Assembly (NCBI RefSeq): GCF_003945545.1
Contig: NZ_CP029617.1
Coordinates: 930,001-994,000, forward strand
Direction of reading: 5' to 3'
Origin: Streptomyces sp. WAC 01529
GTDB taxonomy: Bacteria; Actinomycetota; Actinomycetes; Streptomycetales; Streptomycetaceae
Length of the DNA stretch: 64,000 nt
Shown here piece by piece: positions 42,879 through 50,268 of this stretch (position 1 is its first letter; every line of letters starts with the position of its first letter). The notes under the pieces are model-generated. The model made no database searches. It was not told the DNA's origin and saw only the letters and a program-made list of their open reading frames with translations. The translations under genes were made by a program, and so were the position numbers.

Positions 42879-44249
42879 GTGCTGCACGTCGCCGTCGTCG
42901 GTTCGGGTCCCAGCGGGGTGTACGCCGCGCAGTCCCTCGTCGAGCAGGACCGGGTGCCGGGGGTGCGGGTCGATGTGCTCGACCGGCTGCCCTGCCCGTA
43001 CGGCCTCGTGCGCTACGGCGTCGCGCCGGACCACGAGAAGATCAAGTCCCTCCAGAACAACCTGCGTACGGTCCTGGAGCACGAGCGCGTGCGCTTCCTC
43101 GGCTCCGTCGAGATCGGTCCCGGCGCCCTGCCCCCGGCCCGGCTCCTCGGCCTGTACCACGCGGTGGTCTACTGCGTGGGCGCGGCGGCGGACCGCAGGC
43201 TCGGGGTGCCGGGCGAGGATCTGCCGGGCAGTCATTCGGCGACGGAGTTCGTCTCCTGGTACAGCGCGCACCCCGACGTGTTGACGGACGGGTTCGAACA
43301 GGACGGTTTCGTACGGGGCGTGGAGTCGGCCGTCGTCATCGGCGTGGGGAACGTGGCGGTGGACGTCGCCCGGATCCTGGCCCGCGGCGTGGCCGAGCTG
43401 CTGCCCACCGACATGCCGGACGCGGCGCTCGGTGTCCTCGCGGGGAGCGGGGTGCGCGAGGTGCACATGGTGGGGCGGCGCGGCCCCTCGCAGGCGCGGT
43501 TCACCACGAAGGAGCTGCGGGAGCTGGGCTCGCTGCCGGACACCGAGGTCGTCGTGGACCCGGCGGAGCTGGCGCTGGATCCCGCGTACGCCGACCCGTC
43601 CGCGCTGCCCGCCGCGAACCGCCGCAACATCGAGGTGCTGCGCGGCTGGGCGGAGCGCCCCCCGCGCGGTCTGCCCCGGCGGATCCGGCTGCGCTTCTTC
43701 CTGCGGCCGGTGGCCCTGACGGCCGGGGCGGCGGGCCGCGTCGCCGGGGCGCGGTTCGAGCGCACACTGCCGGACGGCCGGGGCGGGGTGAGCGGTTCGG
43801 GGCGGTACGAGGACATCCCGGCCCAGCTGGTCCTGCGCTCGGTGGGCTATCGCGGGGTGCCGCTCGCGGGGCTGCCGTTCGACGCGGAGCGGGGCACGGT
43901 GCCGCACGCGGGCGGGCGGGTGCTGCGGGACGGGGCGCCGTCGCCGGGCGAGTACGTCGCCGGGTGGATCAAGCGGGGCCCGACCGGTGTCATCGGCACC
44001 AACCGTCCGTGCGCCAAGGAGACGGTGCGGTCGCTGCTGGACGACGCCCCCGATCTCGTACGCAGGGACGTGCCGGAGGATCCGCTGGCGGGGCTGCGCG
44101 CGGCGGGTCTGCGGCCGGTGGAGTGGCCGGGGTGGCTGGCGATCGAGCGCGCGGAGGCCGCGCTGGGGCGTTCCCTCGGCCGGGGCGTGGTGAAGATCCC
44201 CGACTGGGCGGGGCTGCGGCGGGCGGCGCAGGAGCAGGAGCAGGGGTAG
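42879..44249 (+). CDS. FprA-type ferredoxin/adrenodoxin-like NADP+ reductase
   Basis: A 456-residue flavoprotein. FAD binds at VAVVGSGPSGVYAAQSL. The region CPYGLVRYGVAPDHEKIKSL is diagnostic of the adrenodoxin-reductase/FprA group, and NADP+ binds at VIGVGNVAVDVARIL with VGRRGPSQARFT. The end GYVAGWIKRGPTGVIGTNR-type motif (here YVAGWIKRGPTGVIGTN) is complete. It should pass electrons from NADPH to ferredoxins that feed cytochromes P450. No P450 or ferredoxin gene is nearby. The GTG start is set by GGAGGGA nine bases upstream. The 3' end runs into a hexanucleotide repeat. Confidence 0.9.
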   Translation: MLHVAVVGSGPSGVYAAQSLVEQDRVPGVRVDVLDRLPCPYGLVRYGVAPDHEKIKSLQNNLRTVLEHERVRFLGSVEIGPGALPPARLLGLYHAVVYCVGAAADRRLGVPGEDLPGSHSATEFVSWYSAHPDVLTDGFEQDGFVRGVESAVVIGVGNVAVDVARILARGVAELLPTDMPDAALGVLAGSGVREVHMVGRRGPSQARFTTKELRELGSLPDTEVVVDPAELALDPAYADPSALPAANRRNIEVLRGWAERPPRGLPRRIRLRFFLRPVALTAGAAGRVAGARFERTLPDGRGGVSGSGRYEDIPAQLVLRSVGYRGVPLAGLPFDAERGTVPHAGGRVLRDGAPSPGEYVAGWIKRGPTGVIGTNRPCAKETVRSLLDDAPDLVRRDVPEDPLAGLRAAGLRPVEWPGWLAIERAEAALGRSLGRGVVKIPDWAGLRRAAQEQEQG

Positions 44250-44276
44250 GAGCAGGGGTAGGGGCAGGGGCAGGGG
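44229..44276. repeat. Eight 6-bp units (CAGGGG/CAGGAG/TAGGGG) across the FprA stop codon
   Basis: Units of six bases run from 44229: CAGGAG twice, then CAGGGG, TAGGAG, CAGGGG, TAGGGG, CAGGGG, CAGGGG. The TAG of the fourth unit is the stop codon of the ferredoxin reductase. A change of C to T in one unit is what creates the stop. The repeat reaches the end of the convergent ArsR gene. Confidence 0.93.
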
Positions 44277-44279
44277 CAG

Positions 44280-44642
44280 TCAGGCTTCGTCGGTGCCGAG
44301 GCGCTCGGCCTGGCGGGCGGCCGCGGCGAGGACGCTGTCGAGGAGGCCGGGGAAGAGCGCGTCCAGGTCGTCGCGGCGCAGCACGCTCAGCTTGGCCGTG
44401 CCCCGGTAGATCTGCCGGATCACGCCGTTCTCGCGCAGCACCCGGAAGTGGTGCGTGCTCGTCGACTTGGTGACGGGCAGGCGGAAGTGCGAGCAGGGCA
44501 GCTCGGCTCCCTCCTCGCGGGCGAGGTCCCGGACGATCCGCATCCGCATGGGGTCGGCGAGGGCGTGCAGCACCGCTTCGAGCCGGATCTCCCCCGGCTC
44601 GGGGTGGGCGAGCGTCCTACCGCTCGCGGTGGCGGTCGTCAT
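44280..44642 (-). CDS. ArsR-type winged-helix regulator
   Basis: A 120-residue protein with the ArsR fold: LEAVLHALADPMRMRIVRDL, a recognition helix TKSTSTHHFRVLRENGVI and a wing RQIYRGTAKLSVLRRDDL. There is one Cys (LPCSHF) near the second helix; no full metal site is seen, so it may sense redox state or an organic ligand. The ATG at 44642 has GGGGAG six bases upstream. It faces the Old Yellow Enzyme gene and is its likely repressor. Confidence 0.88.
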   Translation of the reverse strand: MTTATASGRTLAHPEPGEIRLEAVLHALADPMRMRIVRDLAREEGAELPCSHFRLPVTKSTSTHHFRVLRENGVIRQIYRGTAKLSVLRRDDLDALFPGLLDSVLAAAARQAERLGTDEA

Positions 44643-44733
44643 GACGGCTCCCCTTCGTCCGGTGTGCCCATTTGGGCCGGTGCTCTCTGGCCTCATTGTA
44701 CGAGAGTCGCCGTAGTTCGTCGGTCATCGTAGT

Positions 44734-44762
44734 TTGACAATCGCCGTACTACGAGGTCTATC
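44734..44762 (+). promoter_or_regulatory. Probable promoter of the Old Yellow Enzyme gene, with inverted repeat
   Basis: A perfect -35 TTGACA (44734-44739) is followed, after 17 bases, by a weak -10 TCTATC (44757-44762). CGTAGT just before it and ACTACG inside the spacer form a 6-bp inverted repeat with a 14-base gap. A repressor such as the ArsR protein could bind there and block the promoter. Confidence 0.6.
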
Positions 44763-44802
44763 GTACGAGCAGCCCACAAGACCGTGAGGAATGGAGTCCG
44801 CC

Positions 44803-45882
44803 ATGAGCGCCCTGTTCGAGCCGTACACCCTGCGATCGCTGACGATCCCGAACCGGGTCTGGATGCCCCCGATGTGCCAGTACTCGGCGCTTCCGGAGGG
44901 GCCGGACGCGGGTGCCCCGCTCGACTGGCACTTCGCGCACTACGCGGCCCGTGCCGCCGGTGGCACGGGCCTGATCATCGTCGAGGCGACCGCCGTCAGC
45001 CCCGAGGGCCGCATCAGCCCGTACGACCTGGGCATCTGGAACGACACCCAGGTGGAGGCGTTCCGCCGGACGACGGCGTTCCTCAAGAGCCAGGGCACCG
45101 TCCCCGGCATCCAGATCGCGCACGCCGGACGCAAGGCGTCCACCGGCCGCCCCTGGAAGGGCGGCGCCCCGGTGGGCGCGGAGGAGTACGGCTGGCAGCC
45201 CGTCGCGCCCAGCCCCCTCGCCTTCGACGAGCGCCACCCCGTGCCCACGGAGCTGACCGTCCAACAGATCCACGAGATCGTCGGGCAGTTCGCCGAGGCC
45301 GCGCGACGCTCGCTCGACGCCGGTTTCGAGGTCGCCGAGATCCACGGCGCGCACGGCTATCTGATCGGCGAGTTCCTCTCGCCGCACAGCAACAAGCGCA
45401 CCGACGCGTACGGCGGCTCGTACGAGAACCGCACGCGGTTCGCCCTCGAAGTGGTCGACGCCGTACGGGCCGTGTGGCCCGAGGACAAGCCGCTGTTCTT
45501 CCGCATCTCCGCCACCGACTGGCTCCAGGAGGCGGGCTGGACGGCCGACGACACCGTCCGCTTCGCGACGCAGCTCAAGGAGCATGGGATCGACCTGCTC
45601 GACGTGTCCACGGGCGGCAACGCGGCGGGCGTCCGCATTCCCGTCGAGCCGGGCTACCAGGTGCCGTTCGCCGCGCGGGTGAAGGCCGAGACGGAGCTGG
45701 CGGTCGCCGCGGTCGGCCTCATCACCGAGGTGGAGCAGGCCGAGAAGATCCTGGCCAACGGCGAGGCGGACGCGGTCCTGTTGGGCCGGGAGCTGCTGCG
45801 TGACCCCTCGTGGGCGCGGCGCGCGGCGCGCGAACTCGGCGGCGAGGTGCGGGTGCCGGACCAGTACCACCGGTCGGTCTGA
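44803..45882 (+). CDS. Old Yellow Enzyme family NADPH dehydrogenase (YqjM-like)
   Basis: A 359-residue FMN enzyme of the YqjM/thermophilic-like group. Cys25 in MPPMCQYSAL is the redox-tuning Cys, HAGRKAST and EIHGAHGYLIGEFLSPHSN carry the substrate-binding His pair, and GGSYENRTRFALEVVDA is typical. It reduces activated C=C bonds of enals, enones, maleimides or quinones. The start is at 44803, since GGAG lies six bases upstream, rather than the ATG at 44791. The divergent ArsR gene suggests induction by electrophiles. Confidence 0.92.
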   Translation: MSALFEPYTLRSLTIPNRVWMPPMCQYSALPEGPDAGAPLDWHFAHYAARAAGGTGLIIVEATAVSPEGRISPYDLGIWNDTQVEAFRRTTAFLKSQGTVPGIQIAHAGRKASTGRPWKGGAPVGAEEYGWQPVAPSPLAFDERHPVPTELTVQQIHEIVGQFAEAARRSLDAGFEVAEIHGAHGYLIGEFLSPHSNKRTDAYGGSYENRTRFALEVVDAVRAVWPEDKPLFFRISATDWLQEAGWTADDTVRFATQLKEHGIDLLDVSTGGNAAGVRIPVEPGYQVPFAARVKAETELAVAAVGLITEVEQAEKILANGEADAVLLGRELLRDPSWARRAARELGGEVRVPDQYHRSV

Positions 45883-45918
45883 GCCCGCTCCGGCCGCTCA
45901 CGCGGGGCGTCACGCGGG

Positions 45919-46302
45919 TCACTCGGGGATGGCCGCCAGCGTGAAGGAGTGCCCCGCCGGGTCGGAGTAGGTGCGCGTGTCCCGCGGGCCGCTGTTGTTC
46001 TTCGTCTCCACCGGGCGCGCGCCGAGACCGATCGCCTCGCGCTCCGCCTCGTCCATGTCGTGCCGGGCGACCATGATCCTCAGGTGCGCCTGCTGGGAGT
46101 CCTCGGGGCGGGGCCAGCTCGGCGGGATGTAGTCGCGCTCGCGGTGCACGGCGAGGCAGACCCCGGCGTCGTTCGTGACCTCGACGTAGTCGGGGTCCTT
46201 GCTCAACTGGACCTCCGCGCCGAGCAGTCCGGCGTAGAACTCGGCCAGCTGCTCGGGTTCCGAGCAGTCGAGGACGAGTACGGTGCGCTTCTCTACGGTC
46301 AT
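45919..46302 (-). CDS. VOC-family protein
   Basis: A 127-residue protein of the vicinal oxygen chelate fold. Module 1 reads LVLDCSEPEQLAEFYAGLLG and module 2 ends with TYSDPAGHSFTLAAIPE. The conserved pattern QAHLRIMVARHDMDEAE links the two. No clear metal triad could be set, so it may be a binding protein. It lies between the Old Yellow Enzyme and a secreted PheC-like gene and appears transcribed alone. Confidence 0.85.
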   Translation of the reverse strand: MTVEKRTVLVLDCSEPEQLAEFYAGLLGAEVQLSKDPDYVEVTNDAGVCLAVHRERDYIPPSWPRPEDSQQAHLRIMVARHDMDEAEREAIGLGARPVETKNNSGPRDTRTYSDPAGHSFTLAAIPE

Positions 46303-46391
46303 GGTGTGCGGGTCCCCCGCGCCGCCCCCGCCAAACGGCGGTTTCCCCCGGCGCGGCGGCGGAGACCGGCTTCACGGCCTCGCGGGCGGCG

Positions 46392-47207
46392 TCACTTCAT
46401 CCACTCGGCCTCGTAACTCGCGTACGTCCCGTCGTGCGTGGCGAGGTGCACGAACTGGTCGACGTACGCCTTGAATTCGTCGTCGCCGCGCGGCATCGCG
46501 TACGCCTTCTCCGAGAAGGTGAAGGGCTTGTCGGGGTGGAGGGAGCAGAGTTCGGGGTGGATCCTCGCCTGGTAGCGGGTCTCGCTCGCGTCCGTCATCA
46601 TCACGTCCGCCCGGCCGTCGACGATCTCCTGGAAGATCGTGGTGTTCTCCGGGTGGAGCGTGAGCGTCGCCTGCTTGATGTTCGCGCGCGCGAACTGTTC
46701 GTTCGTGCCACCGGGGTTGACGATGACCCTCGTGCCCGGCTTGTCGATGTCCTTCAGCGTGCCCGCGCCGAACCCGCCCTTGTCGGCGCAGCGCACGATC
46801 GGTGTCTTGCCGTCCTCGCGCGTGGGCTCGCTGAAGTAGACCTGGCGGGCGCGCGGCAGGGTGATCGAGACGCCGCCGACGCCGATGTCGCAGCGGCGCG
46901 CGGCGACGTCCTTGGTGAGGTTCGCCCAGCTCGTCCTCACGAACCTCGGCTTGGCGTCGAGGCTCTTGGCGAGGTCGCGGGCCATCTTGATGTCCACGCC
47001 GCTGTACGTCTCGTGCACCGGGTCCAGCTTGGTGAAGGGCGCGTAGTCGCCGGTCGTGCAGACCTTCAGTACGCCCTTCCGCGGCACGGAGTCCAGGAGG
47101 CTGCCGTGGTGGCGGTCCGGGCGCGCGCCCGCGTCGGACGAGGCGGGCGCGGCCGCGGTGAGGGCCAGCAGACAGCCGAGGGCGGACAGGGCGGCGGCAC
47201 GCTTCAC
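46392..47207 (-). CDS. Exported cyclohexadienyl-dehydratase-like (PheC-like) solute-binding-fold protein
   Basis: A 271-residue protein with a Sec signal (residues 1-25, hydrophobic core ALSALGCLLALTAAAPA) and no lipobox. The body closely follows periplasmic PheC of Gram-negatives: VCTTGDYAPFTKLD, VRTSWANLTKDVA, NPGGTNEQFARANI, IFQEIVDGRADVMMTDASET and LHPDKPFTFSEKAYAMPR. The general-acid Glu region (TDASETRYQ) is kept. PheC turns prephenate or arogenate into phenylpyruvate or phenylalanine. Amino-acid-binding proteins share the fold, so binding without catalysis is possible. The GTG start has GAGGAG upstream. Confidence 0.78.
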   Translation of the reverse strand: MKRAAALSALGCLLALTAAAPASSDAGARPDRHHGSLLDSVPRKGVLKVCTTGDYAPFTKLDPVHETYSGVDIKMARDLAKSLDAKPRFVRTSWANLTKDVAARRCDIGVGGVSITLPRARQVYFSEPTREDGKTPIVRCADKGGFGAGTLKDIDKPGTRVIVNPGGTNEQFARANIKQATLTLHPENTTIFQEIVDGRADVMMTDASETRYQARIHPELCSLHPDKPFTFSEKAYAMPRGDDEFKAYVDQFVHLATHDGTYASYEAEWMK

Positions 47208-47283
47208 GGGGACTCCTCTGCGCTACGGAGGCGGCTCGAAGGGATCACCTTCGCAGACCGGTTCCCGTGGGCGCACCCCCTTC

Positions 47284-48855
47284 TCACACAGCGAGCGGTG
47301 GCAGCCGGACCGGGGTCAGATCGGGTGCCCCGTCGGCGTAGGCGTCCTCGTCGAGCGGGTACAGCGGCCGCTCCACCCGGTGGTGTCCGAGGCGCGGCAG
47401 ATCCTGGTCGACGCCGCCCGGGGTGAGGGCGAGCAGCCAGTCCGCCGCCATGTCGTACAGCTCGGGCTCCAGATAGCCGATCTTCACGGCCACGATGTCG
47501 TACGTACGAGGGTCGATGCCGAGGCCGCCCTCCCGTGGGCCCATGAAGTCGGCCAGTGTGTGGAACGGCTTGCGGCGTTCGACGAGGATCACGGTGAGGC
47601 CGCCGGTGCGGACGGCCGCCATGTCGACGCCGCGGTCGTAGGCGCCGCCCTCCGCGCGGTCCTTCTGGTCGGTGGCGCGCTGCAACGCGATGACGGTGCC
47701 GTTGAGTTCGTACGGCCCGCCGTGGCGCGGGTCGACCTTGCCGCCGACGCTCAGCGCGACCTCCGCGCCCACGCCCGCCACGAAGCAGCGGGCGACGGCG
47801 GCCGGGTCGGTGATGCCGGGGTGCAGGGCGCTGACCCGCCCGGAGCGGATCGCCTCGTTCTCCAGGAGCTTGCCCAGCATGTACGCGAGGTCGCCCGCGC
47901 CGCCCGCCGTCGGGTTGTCGCCCGAGTCGCTGATCAGGAAGGGCCGCTTGCCGGAGGCCACGGCCCGCTCGACGCACTCCTCGGCGCTGCCCGTCGGGCC
48001 GACGAAGACGAAGTCCCGGCGGGCGTCCCAGTAGCGGCGGGCGAGCTTCCCGGCCTCGGCGGCGGCGAGTTCGGCGTCCTCGCCGGTGACGACGATCGCG
48101 GCCCTGCAGCGCGGTTCGTCGGCCCAGGCGTAGCCGACCCACAGCGCGGCGTCGAGGAGGCCGGGCAGCTTCTCGATCTCGGCGAGCGAGGCATAGAGGG
48201 ACTTGGCGGGCTCCAGGCGGGTGCTGGTCTTCTCGCCGGGCAGCAGCACCGGCACCTGCACCCAGGCCCGGTGCGGGCGCGTGCCGTCGCGCAGGCAGCG
48301 CACGAGGTTGCGGGCGGCGCGCTCGCGGGTCTCCCAGGCGTCCTCGTGCGGGGCGAGGCGGTGGGCGGTGAGCAGGTCGACGGGCTCGGCGAAGCGGCGC
48401 GAGACGTTGCCGTGCAGGTCCATGGCGGCGGAGATCATCGGGCGGCCGGTGCCGTCCGGGGTGCCGACGGAGTCGAGGGCGGCGCGCACCGCTTCGGTGA
48501 GGTCGGCCTCGGCGTCGGTGAGCCCGATGACGCTCATCGCGCCGTGGATGTCGTGGACGAGGCCGTCGAGCGGGCCCGCTGCCCTGATGCGGGTGACCAG
48601 TTCGTCCTTGAGGGTCAGATACGACTCGGCTTCGACCGGACCGCCGGGCAGCGAGGTCGCGTGCAGCAGGGGCACCCATTCGACGGCCGCGGCGAAGTCG
48701 GAGTCGGGGCGCGTCCACGTGTAGCGGTCAAGGAGGTCCTGGCCGCGGGTCTGGCGGAAGTCGTCCGTGGTGGAGCGGTGCGGGCAGAACGTGGAGGACT
48801 CGATGCCGATGCCGCCGATGCCGATGCGCAGACGGCGGGTCGCGGTGGGGGTCAT
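47284..48855 (-). CDS. M81-family metallopeptidase (MlrC-like)
   Basis: A 523-residue protein related to MlrC, a zinc peptidase that finishes microcystin breakdown. LRIGIGGIGIESSTFCPHRS starts the fold, and DIHGAMSVIG and AAMDLHGNVS carry the metal-ligand His/Asp positions; a GDNPTAGGAGD loop follows. The ATG overlaps the stop of the ROK gene. With a dipeptide-type ABC transporter across the divergent gap, a role in trimming an imported peptide is likely, but the real substrate is unknown. Confidence 0.88.
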   Translation of the reverse strand: MTPTATRRLRIGIGGIGIESSTFCPHRSTTDDFRQTRGQDLLDRYTWTRPDSDFAAAVEWVPLLHATSLPGGPVEAESYLTLKDELVTRIRAAGPLDGLVHDIHGAMSVIGLTDAEADLTEAVRAALDSVGTPDGTGRPMISAAMDLHGNVSRRFAEPVDLLTAHRLAPHEDAWETRERAARNLVRCLRDGTRPHRAWVQVPVLLPGEKTSTRLEPAKSLYASLAEIEKLPGLLDAALWVGYAWADEPRCRAAIVVTGEDAELAAAEAGKLARRYWDARRDFVFVGPTGSAEECVERAVASGKRPFLISDSGDNPTAGGAGDLAYMLGKLLENEAIRSGRVSALHPGITDPAAVARCFVAGVGAEVALSVGGKVDPRHGGPYELNGTVIALQRATDQKDRAEGGAYDRGVDMAAVRTGGLTVILVERRKPFHTLADFMGPREGGLGIDPRTYDIVAVKIGYLEPELYDMAADWLLALTPGGVDQDLPRLGHHRVERPLYPLDEDAYADGAPDLTPVRLPPLAV

Positions 48856-50051
48856 GCGGGTGCGCTCTCTTCCTGGGCCGCGGGGGTGGCAAGCGCGGCC
48901 GGGGTGGTGGGCAGGTGGGTGCGCAGGGCGGTGAGGCCCGCGCCCAGGAGGCCCGCGTCGACGCCCGTGACGGTGGTGGTGATCTCCAGGTCGGCGGTGG
49001 CCAGCGGCAGGCACCGCTCGTAGAGCACGCCGCGCACGGCGGCTACCAGGGGTTCGGCGGTGGCGAGGACGCCGCCGAGCGCCACGGCCTGCGGGTTGAA
49101 GAAGTTGACGACGACGGACAGGACCGTGCCGATGTGCCGGCCGGCGGTGCGGACGAGGGTGGTGGCCCGCGGGTCGCCGTCCGCGACCAGGCGCAGCAGG
49201 TCGCTGGTGTCGGCGACCTCGACGCCCTGGAGGGCGAGTTCCCTGATGAGGGCGGCGCCGCTCGCGACGGTCTCCAGGCAGCCGATGTTGCCGCAGCTGC
49301 ACGGGCGCTCGCCCGCGGCGTCGACGCGGACGTGGCTGATGTCGCCCGCGCTGCCGTTGGCCCCGTCGTGCGGGCGCCCCGCGGAGATGATGCCGCTGCC
49401 GATGCCGCGCCCGGCCTTGACGACGACGAGGTGGTCGAGTCCGGGGCGGGCGACGCGGTGCTCGCCGACCGCCATCATCGTCGCGTCGTTCTCTACGGTG
49501 ACGGGGATGCCGAGGCGCTCGGCGAGGACGTCCCGGAGCGGGTAGCGGTGCCAGCCGGGCATGCGGGACGGGCTCAGGACGCGGCCCGTCGCGGGCTGCA
49601 CCGGGCCGGGGAAAGCGACGCCGAGCGCGCGTACGGCACGGCCCTCCTGGTGCTGGCGGGCGACGAGCCGGTCGACCTGGCCGCAGAGCCAGTCGACGGC
49701 GGACTCGGGTCCCGCGGTGATGTCGTGCGGCAGGTCGACGGCGTCCGAGACGGTGCCGCCGATGTCGACCACGCCGAGCCGTGCGTGGTGGCTGCCGAGG
49801 TCGGCGGCGACCGCGACGCCGCCGTGCGCGGCGACCCGCAGGAGCCTTGGCCTGCGCCCGCCGCGCGAGGCACCTTCGCCGGACTCGCTGAGGAGCCCCG
49901 CGTCGACCAGTTCCTGCACCCGCAGGGAGACCGTCGAGGGGGCGAGGCCCAACTCGCGTACGAGGTCGGCCCGGGAGGTGGCCGCCCCGGAGGAGACCAG
50001 GTGGACGATGTGCTGTGCCGACCCCGGTTCGCCTAGTGGTGTTCCGGCCAT
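48852..50051 (-). CDS. ROK-family transcriptional regulator
   Basis: A 399-residue protein. The N-terminal winged helix is RADLVRELGLAPSTVSLRVQ. The sugar-kinase-like ROK domain follows, with the zinc motif CSCGNIGCLE and ENDATMMAVGE. The ATP site looks incomplete, as in regulators of this family. Its gene is co-transcribed with the M81 peptidase and diverges from the ABC transporter operon. A TGTTCG-N9-CGAACA inverted repeat just upstream of its start is the likely operator for both directions. Confidence 0.9.
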   Translation of the reverse strand: MAGTPLGEPGSAQHIVHLVSSGAATSRADLVRELGLAPSTVSLRVQELVDAGLLSESGEGASRGGRRPRLLRVAAHGGVAVAADLGSHHARLGVVDIGGTVSDAVDLPHDITAGPESAVDWLCGQVDRLVARQHQEGRAVRALGVAFPGPVQPATGRVLSPSRMPGWHRYPLRDVLAERLGIPVTVENDATMMAVGEHRVARPGLDHLVVVKAGRGIGSGIISAGRPHDGANGSAGDISHVRVDAAGERPCSCGNIGCLETVASGAALIRELALQGVEVADTSDLLRLVADGDPRATTLVRTAGRHIGTVLSVVVNFFNPQAVALGGVLATAEPLVAAVRGVLYERCLPLATADLEITTTVTGVDAGLLGAGLTALRTHLPTTPAALATPAAQEESAPA

Positions 50052-50087
50052 GGCGCCCCCAGTTGCTGGTTGTTGCTTCGATCTGTT

Positions 50088-50108
50088 TGTTCGACAACCA
50101 GACGAACA
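50088..50108. promoter_or_regulatory. Inverted repeat, likely ROK-regulator operator
   Basis: TGTTCG (50088-50093) and CGAACA (50103-50108) are perfect 6-bp arms around nine bases. It lies 37 bases before the ROK gene start and about 65 bases before the -35 of the divergent ABC-transporter promoter. AT-rich spacing of the region fits ROK operators. Confidence 0.65.
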
Positions 50109-50173
50109 CTAGGTCTCACCGAACCAAGTGCGCCACCCACAAAGGGTTTTGCGCTTCTCATCGAATGAACCTA

Positions 50174-50203
50174 TTGACTTGTTTTTCGCGTGCGGCCTAG
50201 CGT
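50174..50203 (+). promoter_or_regulatory. Probable promoter of the peptide ABC transporter operon
   Basis: TTGACT at 50174-50179 and TAGCGT at 50198-50203 are separated by 18 bases and resemble a vegetative sigma-70-type promoter. Transcription would start about 60 bases before the binding-protein start codon. Confidence 0.65.
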
Positions 50204-50268
50204 TCGGGCGCCGCCCCGTCGTTCTCCGGCCCGGGGGCAGGCCCCGTCCCCCTTGGAGGCCCATCGCC

